Source: Sipunculus nudus (Eukaryota > Annelida > Sipuncula > Golfingiida > Sipunculidae). From it: a stretch of DNA of 64,000 nucleotides. How positions within the stretch are numbered: the first letter of the stretch is position 1; each line of letters begins with the position of its first letter. The position numbers and the translations under genes are program-made. The DNA is taken from positions 359,001 to 423,000 of the forward strand of contig JAPPUL010000084.1 in assembly GCA_026874595.1 (NCBI GenBank). Direction: 5' to 3'. The notes under the pieces are model-generated. The model had not been told where the DNA came from and ran no database searches. It saw only the letters and a program-made list of their open reading frames with translations. Positions 1-8,720 of this stretch are shown in pieces.

Positions 1-1
1 A

Positions 2-148
2 GCAATACACAAATTAAAACATGGAAAGCAGGCTTGTATTATAGGAGATGTAGTTGACAAACATAAGCAAGTTGTAATGCAAAGTAGCTTTGGCGGCAAT
101 AGAATTTTAAATACCTTAAGTAGCGAACCGCTACCACGTATATGTTAA
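2..148 (+). CDS. hypE: HypE hydrogenase maturation protein, C-terminal end (partial)
   Basis: The reading frame enters from the left edge and ends in -PLPRIC followed by TAA. A C-terminal Pro-Arg-Ile-Cys is the signature of HypE, whose terminal cysteine receives the carbamoyl group from HypF and is dehydrated to the thiocyanate that supplies cyanide to the NiFe-hydrogenase active site. The preceding GxxxxRIL segment also fits the family. Only about 48 codons lie in the window. It is followed after 82 bases by hypF on the same strand, its direct enzymatic partner, so the two probably belong to one hyp operon. The call rests on a short stretch but the terminal motif and neighbour make it firm. 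Confidence 0.9.
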   Translation, partial: AIHKLKHGKQACIIGDVVDKHKQVVMQSSFGGNRILNTLSSEPLPRIC

Positions 149-230
149 GCTAGAAGACCAATCATGAGAACTAATATAAATTTATTAAATTTTATTAAGA
201 TTCTTCTAGGACTACAGAAATACATGCCAA

Positions 231-2522
231 ATGCAAGTAACTAAGAAAATCATAATTAGAGGAATAGTACAAGGAGTAGGCTTTAGACCTTTTATATACA
301 ATGCTTCTTTAAGATACAAAATCTATGGCGAGGTTTACAATGACGGAAATGGAGTAATCCTTATAGCTCAATCAGATTCTGCTAACCTAAAAGCTTTTAT
401 TAGCTTTATAGAAAGTAACTACCCTACTTTAGCCAAAGTTGAAAGTGTTGAAGTTTTAGAATATAACGCACGGTTCCAGTATAACAATTTTAGAATTAGC
501 AGTAGTAAAGCTAGCAAAATAAACACAAATATCTTGCCAGATGTAAGTACTTGTAGTTCATGCGTGGAAGAAATAAACGATTATAAAAATCAAAGATATA
601 AATATCCATTTACTAATTGTATTAATTGTGGGCCAAGATTTTCTATTATTACAAATTTACCATATGATAGAAAAAATACGAGCATGTCCCATTTCAAAAT
701 GTGTAAACTATGTAGTGGAGAGTACCATAATAACAGCGATAAAAGATTTCATGCTCAACCAAATGCTTGTCCGAATTGCGGTCCAGTCTTAGAATTAGTA
801 GACAATAATTACAAGAAAGTTAGTTGTAATGATATAATAACTAAAGCAAGTTTATTAATGAAAGAAGGCAAGATACTTGCTATTAAAGGGATAGGCGGCT
901 TTCATATTGCTTTAATAGCAACTAATGTAGAAGCTATTAAAAAACTTAGACTATTAAAAAAAAGACCATATAAAGCATTAGCGTTAATGGCTAAAGACAT
1001 TGATACGGTTAAAAGATATTGCATAATATCTAAAGAAGAGCAATTATTACTAAAAAATAATGCGTCTCCGATAGTGCTATTAGAAAAAGCCAGCAATAGT
1101 TTGCCAGATTGTATATCCCCAAAACAAAATAAACTAGGCTTCATGCTCCCCTACTCTCCATTACACCACTTATTATGTGAGCAATTTCAAGTGCCTATAA
1201 TACTAAGTTCAGCTAACAAAAACACTAATCCGCAAATTACCCAAAATCAAGAAGTTATAGATGAATTAAATGATATCTGTGATTACTTTGTAATTCATAA
1301 CAGAGACATAGTAAATCGAGTTGATGATTCTGTAATACAAGTTATAAACAATAAACCCCGCATGATTCGCCGAGCACGAGGCTACTCGCCAGTTGCTCTA
1401 AAAATTCCTGATGGCTTTAACTGTACAAAAAATATTTTAGGAACAGGAGCAGAACTTAAAAACACTTTTTGCCTTGCCACGAAAGACAAAGTAGTTATAT
1501 CTCAGCATATAGGAGACTTAAAGAACTTAGAAAGTTATAATGATTTCATCAAAAATATTGATTTATATAAGGACATATATAATATTAAGTTAGATATGTT
1601 AGCCTGCGACATGCATCCTAACTATTTATCTTCTCAATATGCACATCAATACTCTGTAAAAGAAAACATATCTATTAAACAAGTACAACATCATCATGCA
1701 CATATAGCAGCTTGCCTATTTGAACATCAACGTCCAATTAATACGTCCAAAGTATTAGGAATTGTTTGGGATGGAAGCGGACTTGGTATAGATAATAACA
1801 TATGGGGCGGCGAATTTCTTTTATCAGACTATACTACATTTGAAAGGATAGCCCATTTTGAATATATAGAGTTGCTAGGAGGTGATAAAGCTAATGAACA
1901 ACCATGGAGAATGGCATTTGCATATTTAAAAAAATATAAAATAGATAATAAAATAGATATTGACAAATTATTTTCTAATAAGCCAATTAAAGCATTAAAA
2001 AAAGTATTAGATAATAGTTTAGATATAACTTTAACATCATCTGTTGGGCGCTTATTTGACGCAGTAGCTTATATGTTAAATATATGTAAGGATTCAATTA
2101 GTTATGAGGGGCAAGCAGCATTAGAATTAGAGGCTTTAGCAACACAATGTGATAAAAAGAAAGAGCAAATAGGATATAACTTTGACCTAAATAGTAGAGA
2201 AACCCCTATTATAATAAGCACAAAATCAATGTGGCAAGTCTTAATAGAAGATCTAAAAGCCAAAAGCAATGTAGAAATAGCCTATAAATTTCATCTGGGA
2301 CTTGCAAAACTAATACACAATCTCTTAGTTATACTGTCTTCAAGATATGGTTTTGATACTGTAGTTATGACAGGCGGAGTATTTCAAAACAAGCTATTGA
2401 CAACCTTAGCTCAAGGAGAGCTAGAAAGTAGCGACTTTAAAAGTCTATTTCCCATGCAATTTCCAGCCGGGGATGGTGGACTTAGTTTAGGGCAAGCAGC
2501 TGTTGCTATGGCCTGTAAATGA
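231..2522 (+). CDS. hypF: Carbamoyltransferase HypF
   Basis: HypF converts carbamoyl phosphate and ATP to carbamoyl-adenylate and transfers the carbamoyl group to the C-terminal cysteine of HypE, for the CN ligands of NiFe hydrogenase. The 763-residue length is normal for the family. Domains run in order: an N-terminal acylphosphatase domain with RGIVQGVGFRPF (about residues 9-20), two zinc-finger pairs (CSSC / CINC near 107-135 and CKLC / CPNC near 155-185), a YrdC-like domain, and a C-terminal Kae1-like domain with the histidine-rich metal site VQHHHAHIAA (about 490) and a GGVFQNKLL segment near the end. No strong ribosome binding site precedes the ATG. The gene is intact and stops at TGA, so this block uses TGA as a stop. 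Confidence 0.96.
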   Translation: MQVTKKIIIRGIVQGVGFRPFIYNASLRYKIYGEVYNDGNGVILIAQSDSANLKAFISFIESNYPTLAKVESVEVLEYNARFQYNNFRISSSKASKINTNILPDVSTCSSCVEEINDYKNQRYKYPFTNCINCGPRFSIITNLPYDRKNTSMSHFKMCKLCSGEYHNNSDKRFHAQPNACPNCGPVLELVDNNYKKVSCNDIITKASLLMKEGKILAIKGIGGFHIALIATNVEAIKKLRLLKKRPYKALALMAKDIDTVKRYCIISKEEQLLLKNNASPIVLLEKASNSLPDCISPKQNKLGFMLPYSPLHHLLCEQFQVPIILSSANKNTNPQITQNQEVIDELNDICDYFVIHNRDIVNRVDDSVIQVINNKPRMIRRARGYSPVALKIPDGFNCTKNILGTGAELKNTFCLATKDKVVISQHIGDLKNLESYNDFIKNIDLYKDIYNIKLDMLACDMHPNYLSSQYAHQYSVKENISIKQVQHHHAHIAACLFEHQRPINTSKVLGIVWDGSGLGIDNNIWGGEFLLSDYTTFERIAHFEYIELLGGDKANEQPWRMAFAYLKKYKIDNKIDIDKLFSNKPIKALKKVLDNSLDITLTSSVGRLFDAVAYMLNICKDSISYEGQAALELEALATQCDKKKEQIGYNFDLNSRETPIIISTKSMWQVLIEDLKAKSNVEIAYKFHLGLAKLIHNLLVILSSRYGFDTVVMTGGVFQNKLLTTLAQGELESSDFKSLFPMQFPAGDGGLSLGQAAVAMACK

Positions 2523-2808
2523 ATAAAGTTAAAAAGAGCTTAAATCTAGCTTGTCCACATCTAAAAACGTCTTCTATACGTCTTTTGATTTATGCAACTA
2601 TTATGTTACTCTTAAGAAATTAAATTATATCAACTTATAATAGCATACACAAATAGCATAATATACAAATAATAATTATCTATATATTACTAATAAACAC
2701 TATATTTAGTATATAATAATTCTTGGAAATATATATTATAACTGAACTTTATAGAGTAGGAGAAAACTAAGCACAAACTGTAAGCAGACGAAGCTTTAGG
2801 TATTGCCA

Positions 2809-4125
2809 ATGAAGGAACCTATGTATAAAAAAACAACTATTATAAAAGATAATAAAGAGATTGCAAAACTTTTTACTTACCTTAGGGCTCGTAAAGTCAA
2901 AGTTTTAGTAATACTCGATGAGAAGGAATATCTTGTAACTATAGAAAAAACAACCCCTGAAATAATCACACTATTTTACAAAGGTTCTATCCCAGAGACA
3001 GTTACCAAAGTAGACCTTCAGATAAATCATAAGGCAAGTTATTTTGCTGTTTGTAATGTATTAAAAGTGGACAATGGTGAACTTTTGATTGAAACTCCTT
3101 CTGAGGTAAAAAAGGGACTTAAAAGAAAGTATAACAGATTTGTTCTTGATAGAGAGGCAAATATATCAATAAGTATAATTAATGATTTAGAACTAGATAT
3201 AGATGCTTTAAAATACAATGTAAATATATCTAATGATAAGCTTATATTACCAATATATGAAACTCTAACATTACAAAATGTAGATATATATGACTTCTTA
3301 ACGCTTGCAATAAAATATTTAAATACATTTGCTAAGGTTCTAAATTTTAAAATATACGCAGATAAAGATGATAAAGATTTAAAAGAAGATTTATCAAAAG
3401 AAGTGCCAATAATAAAAACTATACATATAACAAAAAAAGCCATATTTATACCAGATGTATATAATGTTACAAGCTATATCTGCAAAGCAAAAAAAGAATA
3501 TTATACTTCACTCTTACCATATATAGAAACTCTTAATCTAGAAGAGGCTCCAAATAATATAACCGTTGTAAAGGATAAGCTACTATCAGTTATAGAACTA
3601 ATTAAAAACAGCACTGAAGGAATAATATCTTATATATGTGCTCCTATAATTGCTTCTAATGATATCTTAGGATATATATCACTTAGTAAGGAGTCTGGAG
3701 AATTTAGTTTACAGGAACTCAAAAACACGTTAATAACATGCGAAATAATAGCTCAACAAATAAGAAAGATAAATGTTGACAATTATAATAAGATAAAAGA
3801 TGAGGTGCTAATTAGCATAGTAGATTTAAGCGCAGGAGGCGTACGTATTAAGTATAGTAATGCCCTTTTTAAAAGGGCTTTACGTAAGAATAGTGAAATT
3901 TCTATATCTATAAACATAGAAGAGACTATCCCAATTGCAGTTCAAGCAATAGGTAAAGTTTTACGAATTTATGAAATAGAAGAAGATAACGAAATTAATA
4001 ATATAAAATTTTTAGCAGGAGATTCTGTTGCAATAATAGAGTTTACAAATATAGAAAGCCAAATAAGAGATAAGCTAGATACATATATAAACAGAAAGAT
4101 AGAAATAACAAAAATGTCTAGATAA
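2809..4125 (+). CDS. PilZ-domain protein with intervening GAF-like region
   Basis: About 438 residues, no membrane segment. The N-terminal part (to about residue 105) resembles the YcgR-type N-terminal beta domain. An RKYNR motif (about residues 106-110 from this start) and a DLSAGG motif (about 339-344) are the two halves of the c-di-GMP-binding PilZ signature RxxxR...DxSxxG. Between them lie more than 200 residues of alpha/beta sequence that look GAF-like. Such split arrangements are reported mainly in spirochaetal proteins (DUF1577-type), which is a hint rather than proof of origin. I chose ATG 2809 over the upstream TTG 2803. A role as a c-di-GMP effector in motility or envelope control is inferred. 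Confidence 0.6.
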   Translation: MKEPMYKKTTIIKDNKEIAKLFTYLRARKVKVLVILDEKEYLVTIEKTTPEIITLFYKGSIPETVTKVDLQINHKASYFAVCNVLKVDNGELLIETPSEVKKGLKRKYNRFVLDREANISISIINDLELDIDALKYNVNISNDKLILPIYETLTLQNVDIYDFLTLAIKYLNTFAKVLNFKIYADKDDKDLKEDLSKEVPIIKTIHITKKAIFIPDVYNVTSYICKAKKEYYTSLLPYIETLNLEEAPNNITVVKDKLLSVIELIKNSTEGIISYICAPIIASNDILGYISLSKESGEFSLQELKNTLITCEIIAQQIRKINVDNYNKIKDEVLISIVDLSAGGVRIKYSNALFKRALRKNSEISISINIEETIPIAVQAIGKVLRIYEIEEDNEINNIKFLAGDSVAIIEFTNIESQIRDKLDTYINRKIEITKMSR

Positions 4126-4232
4126 TAATATTATATTATAAGATTACTACAAATAGTTATTATCTTTTTAAGTAATAAATTGAACTAATTACTTAGATAT
4201 TGCATTCAATAGATATTGAAAAAGGAGAGAAG

Positions 4233-5243
4233 ATGATACTAGACTACCAAACAATGCTTTTAATAGCTTTTAGCGTTGGGATTATATTAACTATATTATT
4301 ATTTGGGTATATAATACCTGTAAGACTATGGATAGCTGCATGGTCTTCTGGAGTTTCTGTAAGCATAACATCCTTAATCGGAATGAGACTAAGACGCATA
4401 CCGCCAAATCAGATAGTATTAACAAGAATAAAGGTTACAAAAGCGGGACTTGATATAAATACTGATATATTAGAAGCGCATTACCTTGCCGGAGGACATG
4501 TTGACAACGTAGCAAATGCCTTAATCGCAGCTGCAAAGGCGAATATTCCATTAACCTTTGAGCTTGCTGCTGCAATAGATCTTGCAGGACGTGATGTCTT
4601 CAAGGCTGTTCAGATGTCAGTTTTACCAAAAGTAATAACAACGCCTGAGGTAGTTGCTGTTTCGAAGGATGGAATAGAGGTTAAAGCAGTCGCTCGTATC
4701 ACTGTTCGGACAAACATAAATCGTCTTGTTGGCGGGGCTATAGAAGATACTATAATAGCTCGTGTAGGCGAAGGAATAGTTACTACAATAGGTTCCTCTG
4801 CAAGGCATAAAGACGTACTTGAAAATCCAGATTCAATCTCTAAAACGGTACTTGAGAAAGGACTTGATGCTGGGACCGCTTTTGAGATACTGTCTATAGA
4901 TATTGCAGATGTAAACATAGGTACGAATATCGGGGCGCAGCTACAAACAGATCAGGCTGAGGCAGATAAAAAAATAGCACAAGCTAAGGCTGAGGAAAGA
5001 CGTGCTATGGCTGTTGCATCAGAGCAGGAGATGGTAGCCAGAGTAGCAGAAATGCGGGCAAAGGTAGTTCAAGCTGAAGCCTTAGTCCCAAAAGCAATAG
5101 CTGAAGCCTTCAGAGAAGGTAATTTAGGTATAATGGATTATTATCGAATGAAAAATATACAATCAGACACCGAAATGAGGAGTTCTATATCAACAAACGT
5201 AGAAGAAAAAAATAAAAGAGACTCTGACCCTAATACAAACTAG
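4233..5243 (+). CDS. floA: Flotillin-like protein FloA
   Basis: Bacterial flotillin that marks functional membrane microdomains. An N-terminal hydrophobic hairpin (about residues 3-45) anchors it in the inner membrane. It is followed by the [20 protein letters not shown] region, the SPFH-like domain, and a C-terminal alanine/glutamate-rich coiled coil ([20 protein letters not shown]), all typical of FloA (UPF0365). A ribosome binding site AAAGGAGAG sits just before ATG 4233, which is why this start is preferred to an in-frame TTG at 4200. The length of about 336 residues is normal. FloA occurs in Firmicutes, Bacteroidetes, spirochaetes and deltaproteobacterial lineages. The following small gene begins 17 bases downstream, suggesting co-transcription. 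Confidence 0.94.
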   Translation: MILDYQTMLLIAFSVGIILTILLFGYIIPVRLWIAAWSSGVSVSITSLIGMRLRRIPPNQIVLTRIKVTKAGLDINTDILEAHYLAGGHVDNVANALIAAAKANIPLTFELAAAIDLAGRDVFKAVQMSVLPKVITTPEVVAVSKDGIEVKAVARITVRTNINRLVGGAIEDTIIARVGEGIVTTIGSSARHKDVLENPDSISKTVLEKGLDAGTAFEILSIDIADVNIGTNIGAQLQTDQAEADKKIAQAKAEERRAMAVASEQEMVARVAEMRAKVVQAEALVPKAIAEAFREGNLGIMDYYRMKNIQSDTEMRSSISTNVEEKNKRDSDPNTN

Positions 5244-5259
5244 TAAATGAGTATGTAAA

Positions 5260-5826
5260 ATGGATATCTTGATAGAAGACTTAGTAAGAATAATAATATT
5301 TATAGCTATAGTGATTTGGTATATATATTCCTTAGTATCACGAGCTAAGAAGAGTAAAGAAGAAGAAAAAGCTAGATTACAAAAGCCGTCTAACTCCGTA
5401 AATAATAATGTTAAAGCAAAGTCAAGCAGTACTTATGGAGCAAGTAAGCCGCCAAGCATGGAAGATATGTTTGGCGATATATTTGGAGCAGGAAAAGAAG
5501 AAAGTTTTTGGGATAAAGCTCAAGAAGAGAAAGTTCAAGCTAAAAGCTCATACCATTATGAGGATGAAGAAGAAAGAAGAGAAAAGGCATTTGAAACATC
5601 AAAACCAAAACTAAAGAAAGATATTCTTAAGGATAAATACAGCTTATACAATAAAACTATCAAAGAGCCCCAAACTAAAATAGAATCTAACATAAAAACC
5701 ACTCCTAGAAAAGCTAGAAAGTCATATGCAAGCCTTCATAGCCATAGTCTAAAATTCTCAGATAACACAATAGTGCAAGGATTCATATTCTCAGAAGTGA
5801 TATCAAAACCTAAAGGAATAGAGTAA
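5260..5826 (+). CDS. Membrane-anchored charged protein, unknown
   Basis: 188 residues. One transmembrane segment at residues 8-26 is followed by a long, highly charged, low-complexity tail rich in Lys, Glu and Ser, with an SSTYGASKPPSMEDMFGDIF patch in the middle and a more ordered C-terminus. It follows floA by 17 bases and precedes the DUF192 gene by 11 bases, so it is probably part of the same transcript and may work at the same membrane domains. I do not recognise the family. In several genomes floA is followed by a small membrane protein of this general shape, so a partner role is possible but unproven. Confidence 0.6.
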   Translation: MDILIEDLVRIIIFIAIVIWYIYSLVSRAKKSKEEEKARLQKPSNSVNNNVKAKSSSTYGASKPPSMEDMFGDIFGAGKEESFWDKAQEEKVQAKSSYHYEDEEERREKAFETSKPKLKKDILKDKYSLYNKTIKEPQTKIESNIKTTPRKARKSYASLHSHSLKFSDNTIVQGFIFSEVISKPKGIE

Positions 5827-5836
5827 GCGTAGTTTT

Positions 5837-6307
5837 ATGGACGCAAATAAATATTTAAAACTAAATATTTACGTATTACTTTTCCTAATATTAATACCCA
5901 AATCAAGCCTATATACAGTAGCATATGAAAATAAGAATCTAAAACGCTATCAAATACGACTTGGAAAACACAAATTATACGTAACAATAGCTACTAAAGA
6001 CGAAGAACACAGAAAGGGGCTAATGTACCGTAAGAAATTAAGATATAACGAAGGAATGTTATTTATATATAAGACAAGTGAATACCAATCTTTTTGGATG
6101 AAAAATACTTATATACCCCTTGATATAGGGTTTTTTGATAAAAATAGACGCCTTCTGGAAAAAAGAGCTATGCCTAAACCTAAATCCTCAAGAATAATAA
6201 CAAGCAAATATAAAGCAAAATATGTTCTAGAAGTAAATAAAGGCTGGTTTTCACAAAAAAAGATAAAGATAGGTACAAAATTACATTTGCCATCAAATCT
6301 TAAATAA
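5837..6307 (+). CDS. Exported DUF192 family protein
   Basis: 156 residues with an N-terminal hydrophobic segment (residues 9-30) resembling a signal peptide or anchor. The mature part carries the DUF192 hallmarks: EEHRKGLMYRKKL, the GMLFIY segment, FWMKNTYIPLDIGFF and a C-terminal YVLEVNKGWF. DUF192 proteins are small beta-rich extracytoplasmic proteins without an established enzymatic function. It lies 11 bases behind the preceding membrane protein gene and 26 bases before the dehalogenase, consistent with one operon starting at floA. Confidence 0.85.
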   Translation: MDANKYLKLNIYVLLFLILIPKSSLYTVAYENKNLKRYQIRLGKHKLYVTIATKDEEHRKGLMYRKKLRYNEGMLFIYKTSEYQSFWMKNTYIPLDIGFFDKNRRLLEKRAMPKPKSSRIITSKYKAKYVLEVNKGWFSQKKIKIGTKLHLPSNLK

Positions 6308-6323
6308 ATATATTAAAAAGTTT

Positions 6324-6343
6324 ATGAAAACAAATGAAAACAA
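6324..6343 (+). repeat. 10-bp tandem duplication covering a start codon
   Basis: ATGAAAACAA occurs twice head to tail, so there are two ATG codons ten bases apart and in different frames. Only the second (6334) opens the haloacid dehalogenase frame. A similar 7-bp duplication (ATGGCAA, 7074-7087) covers the start of the next gene. Confidence 0.9.
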
Positions 6344-7011
6344 ATCTTGCATTTGACATTTATGGAACTCTCTTTGAGACACACTCAGTTGTAGATGCAC
6401 TTACAAAATATATAGGTTCTGATATTGCAAAAGCATTTTCTAAAGTATGGCGTGATAAACAGCTTGAGTATTCGTTCAGACGAGGACTTATGGGTAAATA
6501 CAAAGATTTTGCTGTATGTACAAAAGATGCTTTTGAGTATAGCTGTCTTTTTTATGATCTCAAGCTATCAGACTCAGAAAAAACCGCTCTTATAAATACA
6601 TATGCTACATTACCTTGTTTTAACGATGTTCTTGAATGTCTTAATTTAGCAAAAAGCAATGGTTTTAATATATACGCTTTTTCTAATGGAAATCCAGAAT
6701 CTATAAAAACATTATTAACACATGCAAAGATTATAAATTATTTTCTTGACATAATAAGTGTAAAAGCTGTATCTACCTTTAAACCAAGCCCTTTAGTATA
6801 TAATTATTTGTTATCTAGAATTACAACTGAAGAAAGTAATACCTGGCTTATATCAGCTAATCCTTTTGATGTTATTGGGGCAATTGAAGCAGGTCTTTAT
6901 GCTGTTTGGCTAAAAAGAAATCCTAAAGATATTTTTGACCCCTGGGGGCTTGAACCTACTATAACAATAGAGACTCTAAAAGGGCTTGTAGACGCTATAA
7001 AAAGTAAATAG
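6334..7011 (+). CDS. Haloacid dehalogenase, type II (HAD superfamily)
   Basis: Predicted (S)-2-haloacid dehalogenase of the HAD-IA group, which hydrolyses short 2-halogenated carboxylic acids with inversion. Evidence: the nucleophile motif FDIYGTLFE (Asp8) has Tyr rather than Asp two residues on, so it is the dehalogenase and not the phosphatase variant. The cap contains WRDKQLEYSFRRGLMGKY, a hallmark of this family. FSNGNP supplies motif II, FKPSP the motif III lysine and ISANPFDVIGA motif IV. The length of 225 residues is normal. It sits between the DUF192 gene and the ferredoxin-MBL gene on the same strand. The physiological substrate cannot be read from the sequence. Confidence 0.88.
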   Translation: MKTNLAFDIYGTLFETHSVVDALTKYIGSDIAKAFSKVWRDKQLEYSFRRGLMGKYKDFAVCTKDAFEYSCLFYDLKLSDSEKTALINTYATLPCFNDVLECLNLAKSNGFNIYAFSNGNPESIKTLLTHAKIINYFLDIISVKAVSTFKPSPLVYNYLLSRITTEESNTWLISANPFDVIGAIEAGLYAVWLKRNPKDIFDPWGLEPTITIETLKGLVDAIKSK

Positions 7012-7031
7012 CTTTATGTCTTTTAAATAAC

Positions 7032-7062
7032 TATTATTTACAATAATTATTATTTACAATAA
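7032..7062. repeat. 16-bp AT-rich tandem duplication
   Basis: TATTATTTACAATAA occurs twice (7032-7046 and 7048-7062) in the gap before the ferredoxin-MBL gene. It is one of many short tandem duplications in the window. Confidence 0.85.
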
Positions 7063-7080
7063 ATAAAGAACTTATGGCAA

Positions 7081-7956
7081 ATGGCAAAAATAATTAATAG
7101 ACTAAAAGAAAATGTAGATGGTAACTTCTATGTCGATTCATCATGCATCGATTGTGGAACATGCTATTGGGTTTCTCCTGCAAATTTTAAACGAGATTCA
7201 GACAAAAATAATGCAATAGTCTATAATCAACCTAAAGATATAAACGAGCAAAGAAGTTCATATCGCGCATTGCTTTTTTGTCCGGTAAATGCAATAGGAA
7301 CTAAAAAGGCAAACCCTTTGTTTAAAGAGGTAAGACAAGATATGCCATATAAAGTGGCTAACGATGTATATTATACAGGCTTTCACTCAGAAAAGTCGTT
7401 TGGAGCAACAAGTTATTTTATAAAAAAGCCATCTGGCAATATATTAATTGACTCACCCCGTTTTATAAAAATGCTTGCTAAGAAGTTTGAGTCTATGGGC
7501 GGGATATCACGACAATTACTTACACACAAAGATGACATAGCAGATACAAATGCCTACTTTGAAATATTCAAAGGCAAACGTTATATACATGAATTTGATA
7601 AAACGTCTAAAACCTTAAATTATGAAGTTTACTTTGAGGATGATGCTGCTATTGAAATTGATGAAGATACTTTGGCAATACCAGTACCAGGACATACAAA
7701 AGGTTCTGTATGTTATTTATATAAAAGGAAATATTTGTTTACTGGCGACCATCTTGCCTACTCACAAAGCCTAAAACATTTATACGCTTTTAAAAGAGCC
7801 TGTTGGTACGATTTTAAAACACAGATAAAATCAATGACAAAACTGCTTGATTATACTTTTGAATACGTCTTACCAGGACATGGAGCACCGCTTTATGGGG
7901 ATTCAAAAGAGATAAAAGCATCACTTATAAAATGTATAGATTGGATGAAAAGCTAA
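7081..7956 (+). CDS. Ferredoxin-domain MBL-fold metallo-hydrolase
   Basis: 291 residues. The N-terminal 80 residues are a ferredoxin-like domain with CIDCGTC and a later FCPVNAIG, enough for one Fe-S cluster. The remainder is a metallo-beta-lactamase fold with the variant metal motif THKDDIADTNAY, then PVPGHTKGSVCYLY, TGDHLAYS and PGHGAP. Fusions of this kind form a known family of unknown function, proposed to be redox or hydrolytic enzymes. The ATG lies in a tandem ATGGCAAATGGCAA, where only the second ATG is in frame. It is the last protein gene before ssrA and ends 34 bases upstream of it. Confidence 0.88.
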   Translation: MAKIINRLKENVDGNFYVDSSCIDCGTCYWVSPANFKRDSDKNNAIVYNQPKDINEQRSSYRALLFCPVNAIGTKKANPLFKEVRQDMPYKVANDVYYTGFHSEKSFGATSYFIKKPSGNILIDSPRFIKMLAKKFESMGGISRQLLTHKDDIADTNAYFEIFKGKRYIHEFDKTSKTLNYEVYFEDDAAIEIDEDTLAIPVPGHTKGSVCYLYKRKYLFTGDHLAYSQSLKHLYAFKRACWYDFKTQIKSMTKLLDYTFEYVLPGHGAPLYGDSKEIKASLIKCIDWMKS

Positions 7957-7981
7957 TTTAAAGGGACAATTTATTATATTG

Positions 7982-7987
7982 TATAAT
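7982..7987 (+). promoter_or_regulatory. Likely -10 box of ssrA
   Basis: A perfect TATAAT lies just upstream of the mature tmRNA 5' end. The mature end at 7991 is too close to be a normal start from this box, so either the promoter is unusually placed or the 5' end is trimmed by RNase P. I see no clear -35 element. Confidence 0.5.
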
Positions 7988-7990
7988 GAG

Positions 7991-8361
7991 GGGGGCGACA
8001 GGATTCGACTATGATATAGGTGGATGTAGTTGCATGTCGGAGTGGCTTTCCGAAAAGGGCCAAAAACATATAATTGCCGACGAACAGTTAGCATTAGCTG
8101 CTTAAAGCTTAAGTAGCCATCTTAGTATTTACTGTGCCTCAAAAGGTAAACCTAAGGTGTCAAATTATTTTGAGGCTATTTAGATAGGGTGCTTTGCCTA
8201 TTTAAAGAATTTGTTGTTATGACAAAAATTGAAGCTATAAGGGCTTAAAGTTGGTTTGCGTACATAAATAAGTCCTTGAATAAAACAAACCGCAAACTAA
8301 GCATGTAGAGACTTATTTATCATGTTGTAGGACGGGGGTTCGAATCCCCCCGCCTCCACCA
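7991..8361 (+). ncRNA. ssrA: Transfer-messenger RNA (one-piece tmRNA)
   Basis: The 5' end GGGGGCG with GACAGGATTCGAC and the 3' end GTTCGAATCCCCCCGCC-TCCACCA form the tRNA-like domain. GGGGGCG pairs with CGCCTCC in the acceptor stem and CCA is encoded. The tag frame starts at GCC 8076 and reads ADEQLALAA, ending at TAA 8103-8105, with the typical -LAA degradation signal. The length of 371 nt is normal for a one-piece tmRNA. It rescues stalled ribosomes with SmpB. Because both tRNA-like halves lie on one unpermuted transcript, the block up to this point should not be alphaproteobacterial. The base composition changes sharply right after the 3' end, and ssrA is a classic integration site for genomic islands. 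Confidence 0.97.
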
Positions 8362-8374
8362 TTTTTATGGTGAC

Positions 8375-8422
8375 AACCCGTCTCTCCAGAGTAACTCTCT
8401 GGGTAGACGGGTTTTCTTTTTC
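8375..8422 (+). terminator. Rho-independent terminator behind ssrA
   Basis: AACCCGTCT (8375-8383) pairs with AGACGGGTT (8405-8413), extended by CCAGAG/CTCT pairing, and runs into a T-rich tract. It is placed to end ssrA transcription. The GC-rich stem already belongs compositionally to the inserted block. The following bases to 8720 hold no convincing gene and no recognisable integrase. Confidence 0.8.
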
Positions 8423-8720
8423 CCCTTGTATTCAAAGGGTTTCGCCGTTTTGACATCTTTCCGGAACCTCTCTCCAGCCACCAGATTCTCTCCATTCTCC
8501 CCACGTTCATTCTCTGTTTGGGGCGGTATTCTCTGTTTTCTTCGGACAGGGTCCGACACGCGTCCGGTTGCAGATATCCTTTCAGATTAAGCATTTAGCC
8601 GAATGACGGTATTTTGCAGTTGTGTTAAGACCTCAAATGGTCGGGTCAAACCACCCGCTTTCACAAACCAAAAGTCTCTCGCAGGTTTCGGGAAGTGATA
8701 TTTATTCGGATTTCCAGCGG

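Noticed and set aside
902-1144. Minus-strand frame inside hypF
   Set aside because: Fully covered by conserved HypF sequence; a shadow frame.
8313-8594. Minus-strand 93-codon frame ending in GGGGGIRTPV
   Set aside because: Its 3' part is the reverse complement of the tmRNA T-arm and acceptor end, a familiar spurious translation; the rest has no family resemblance.
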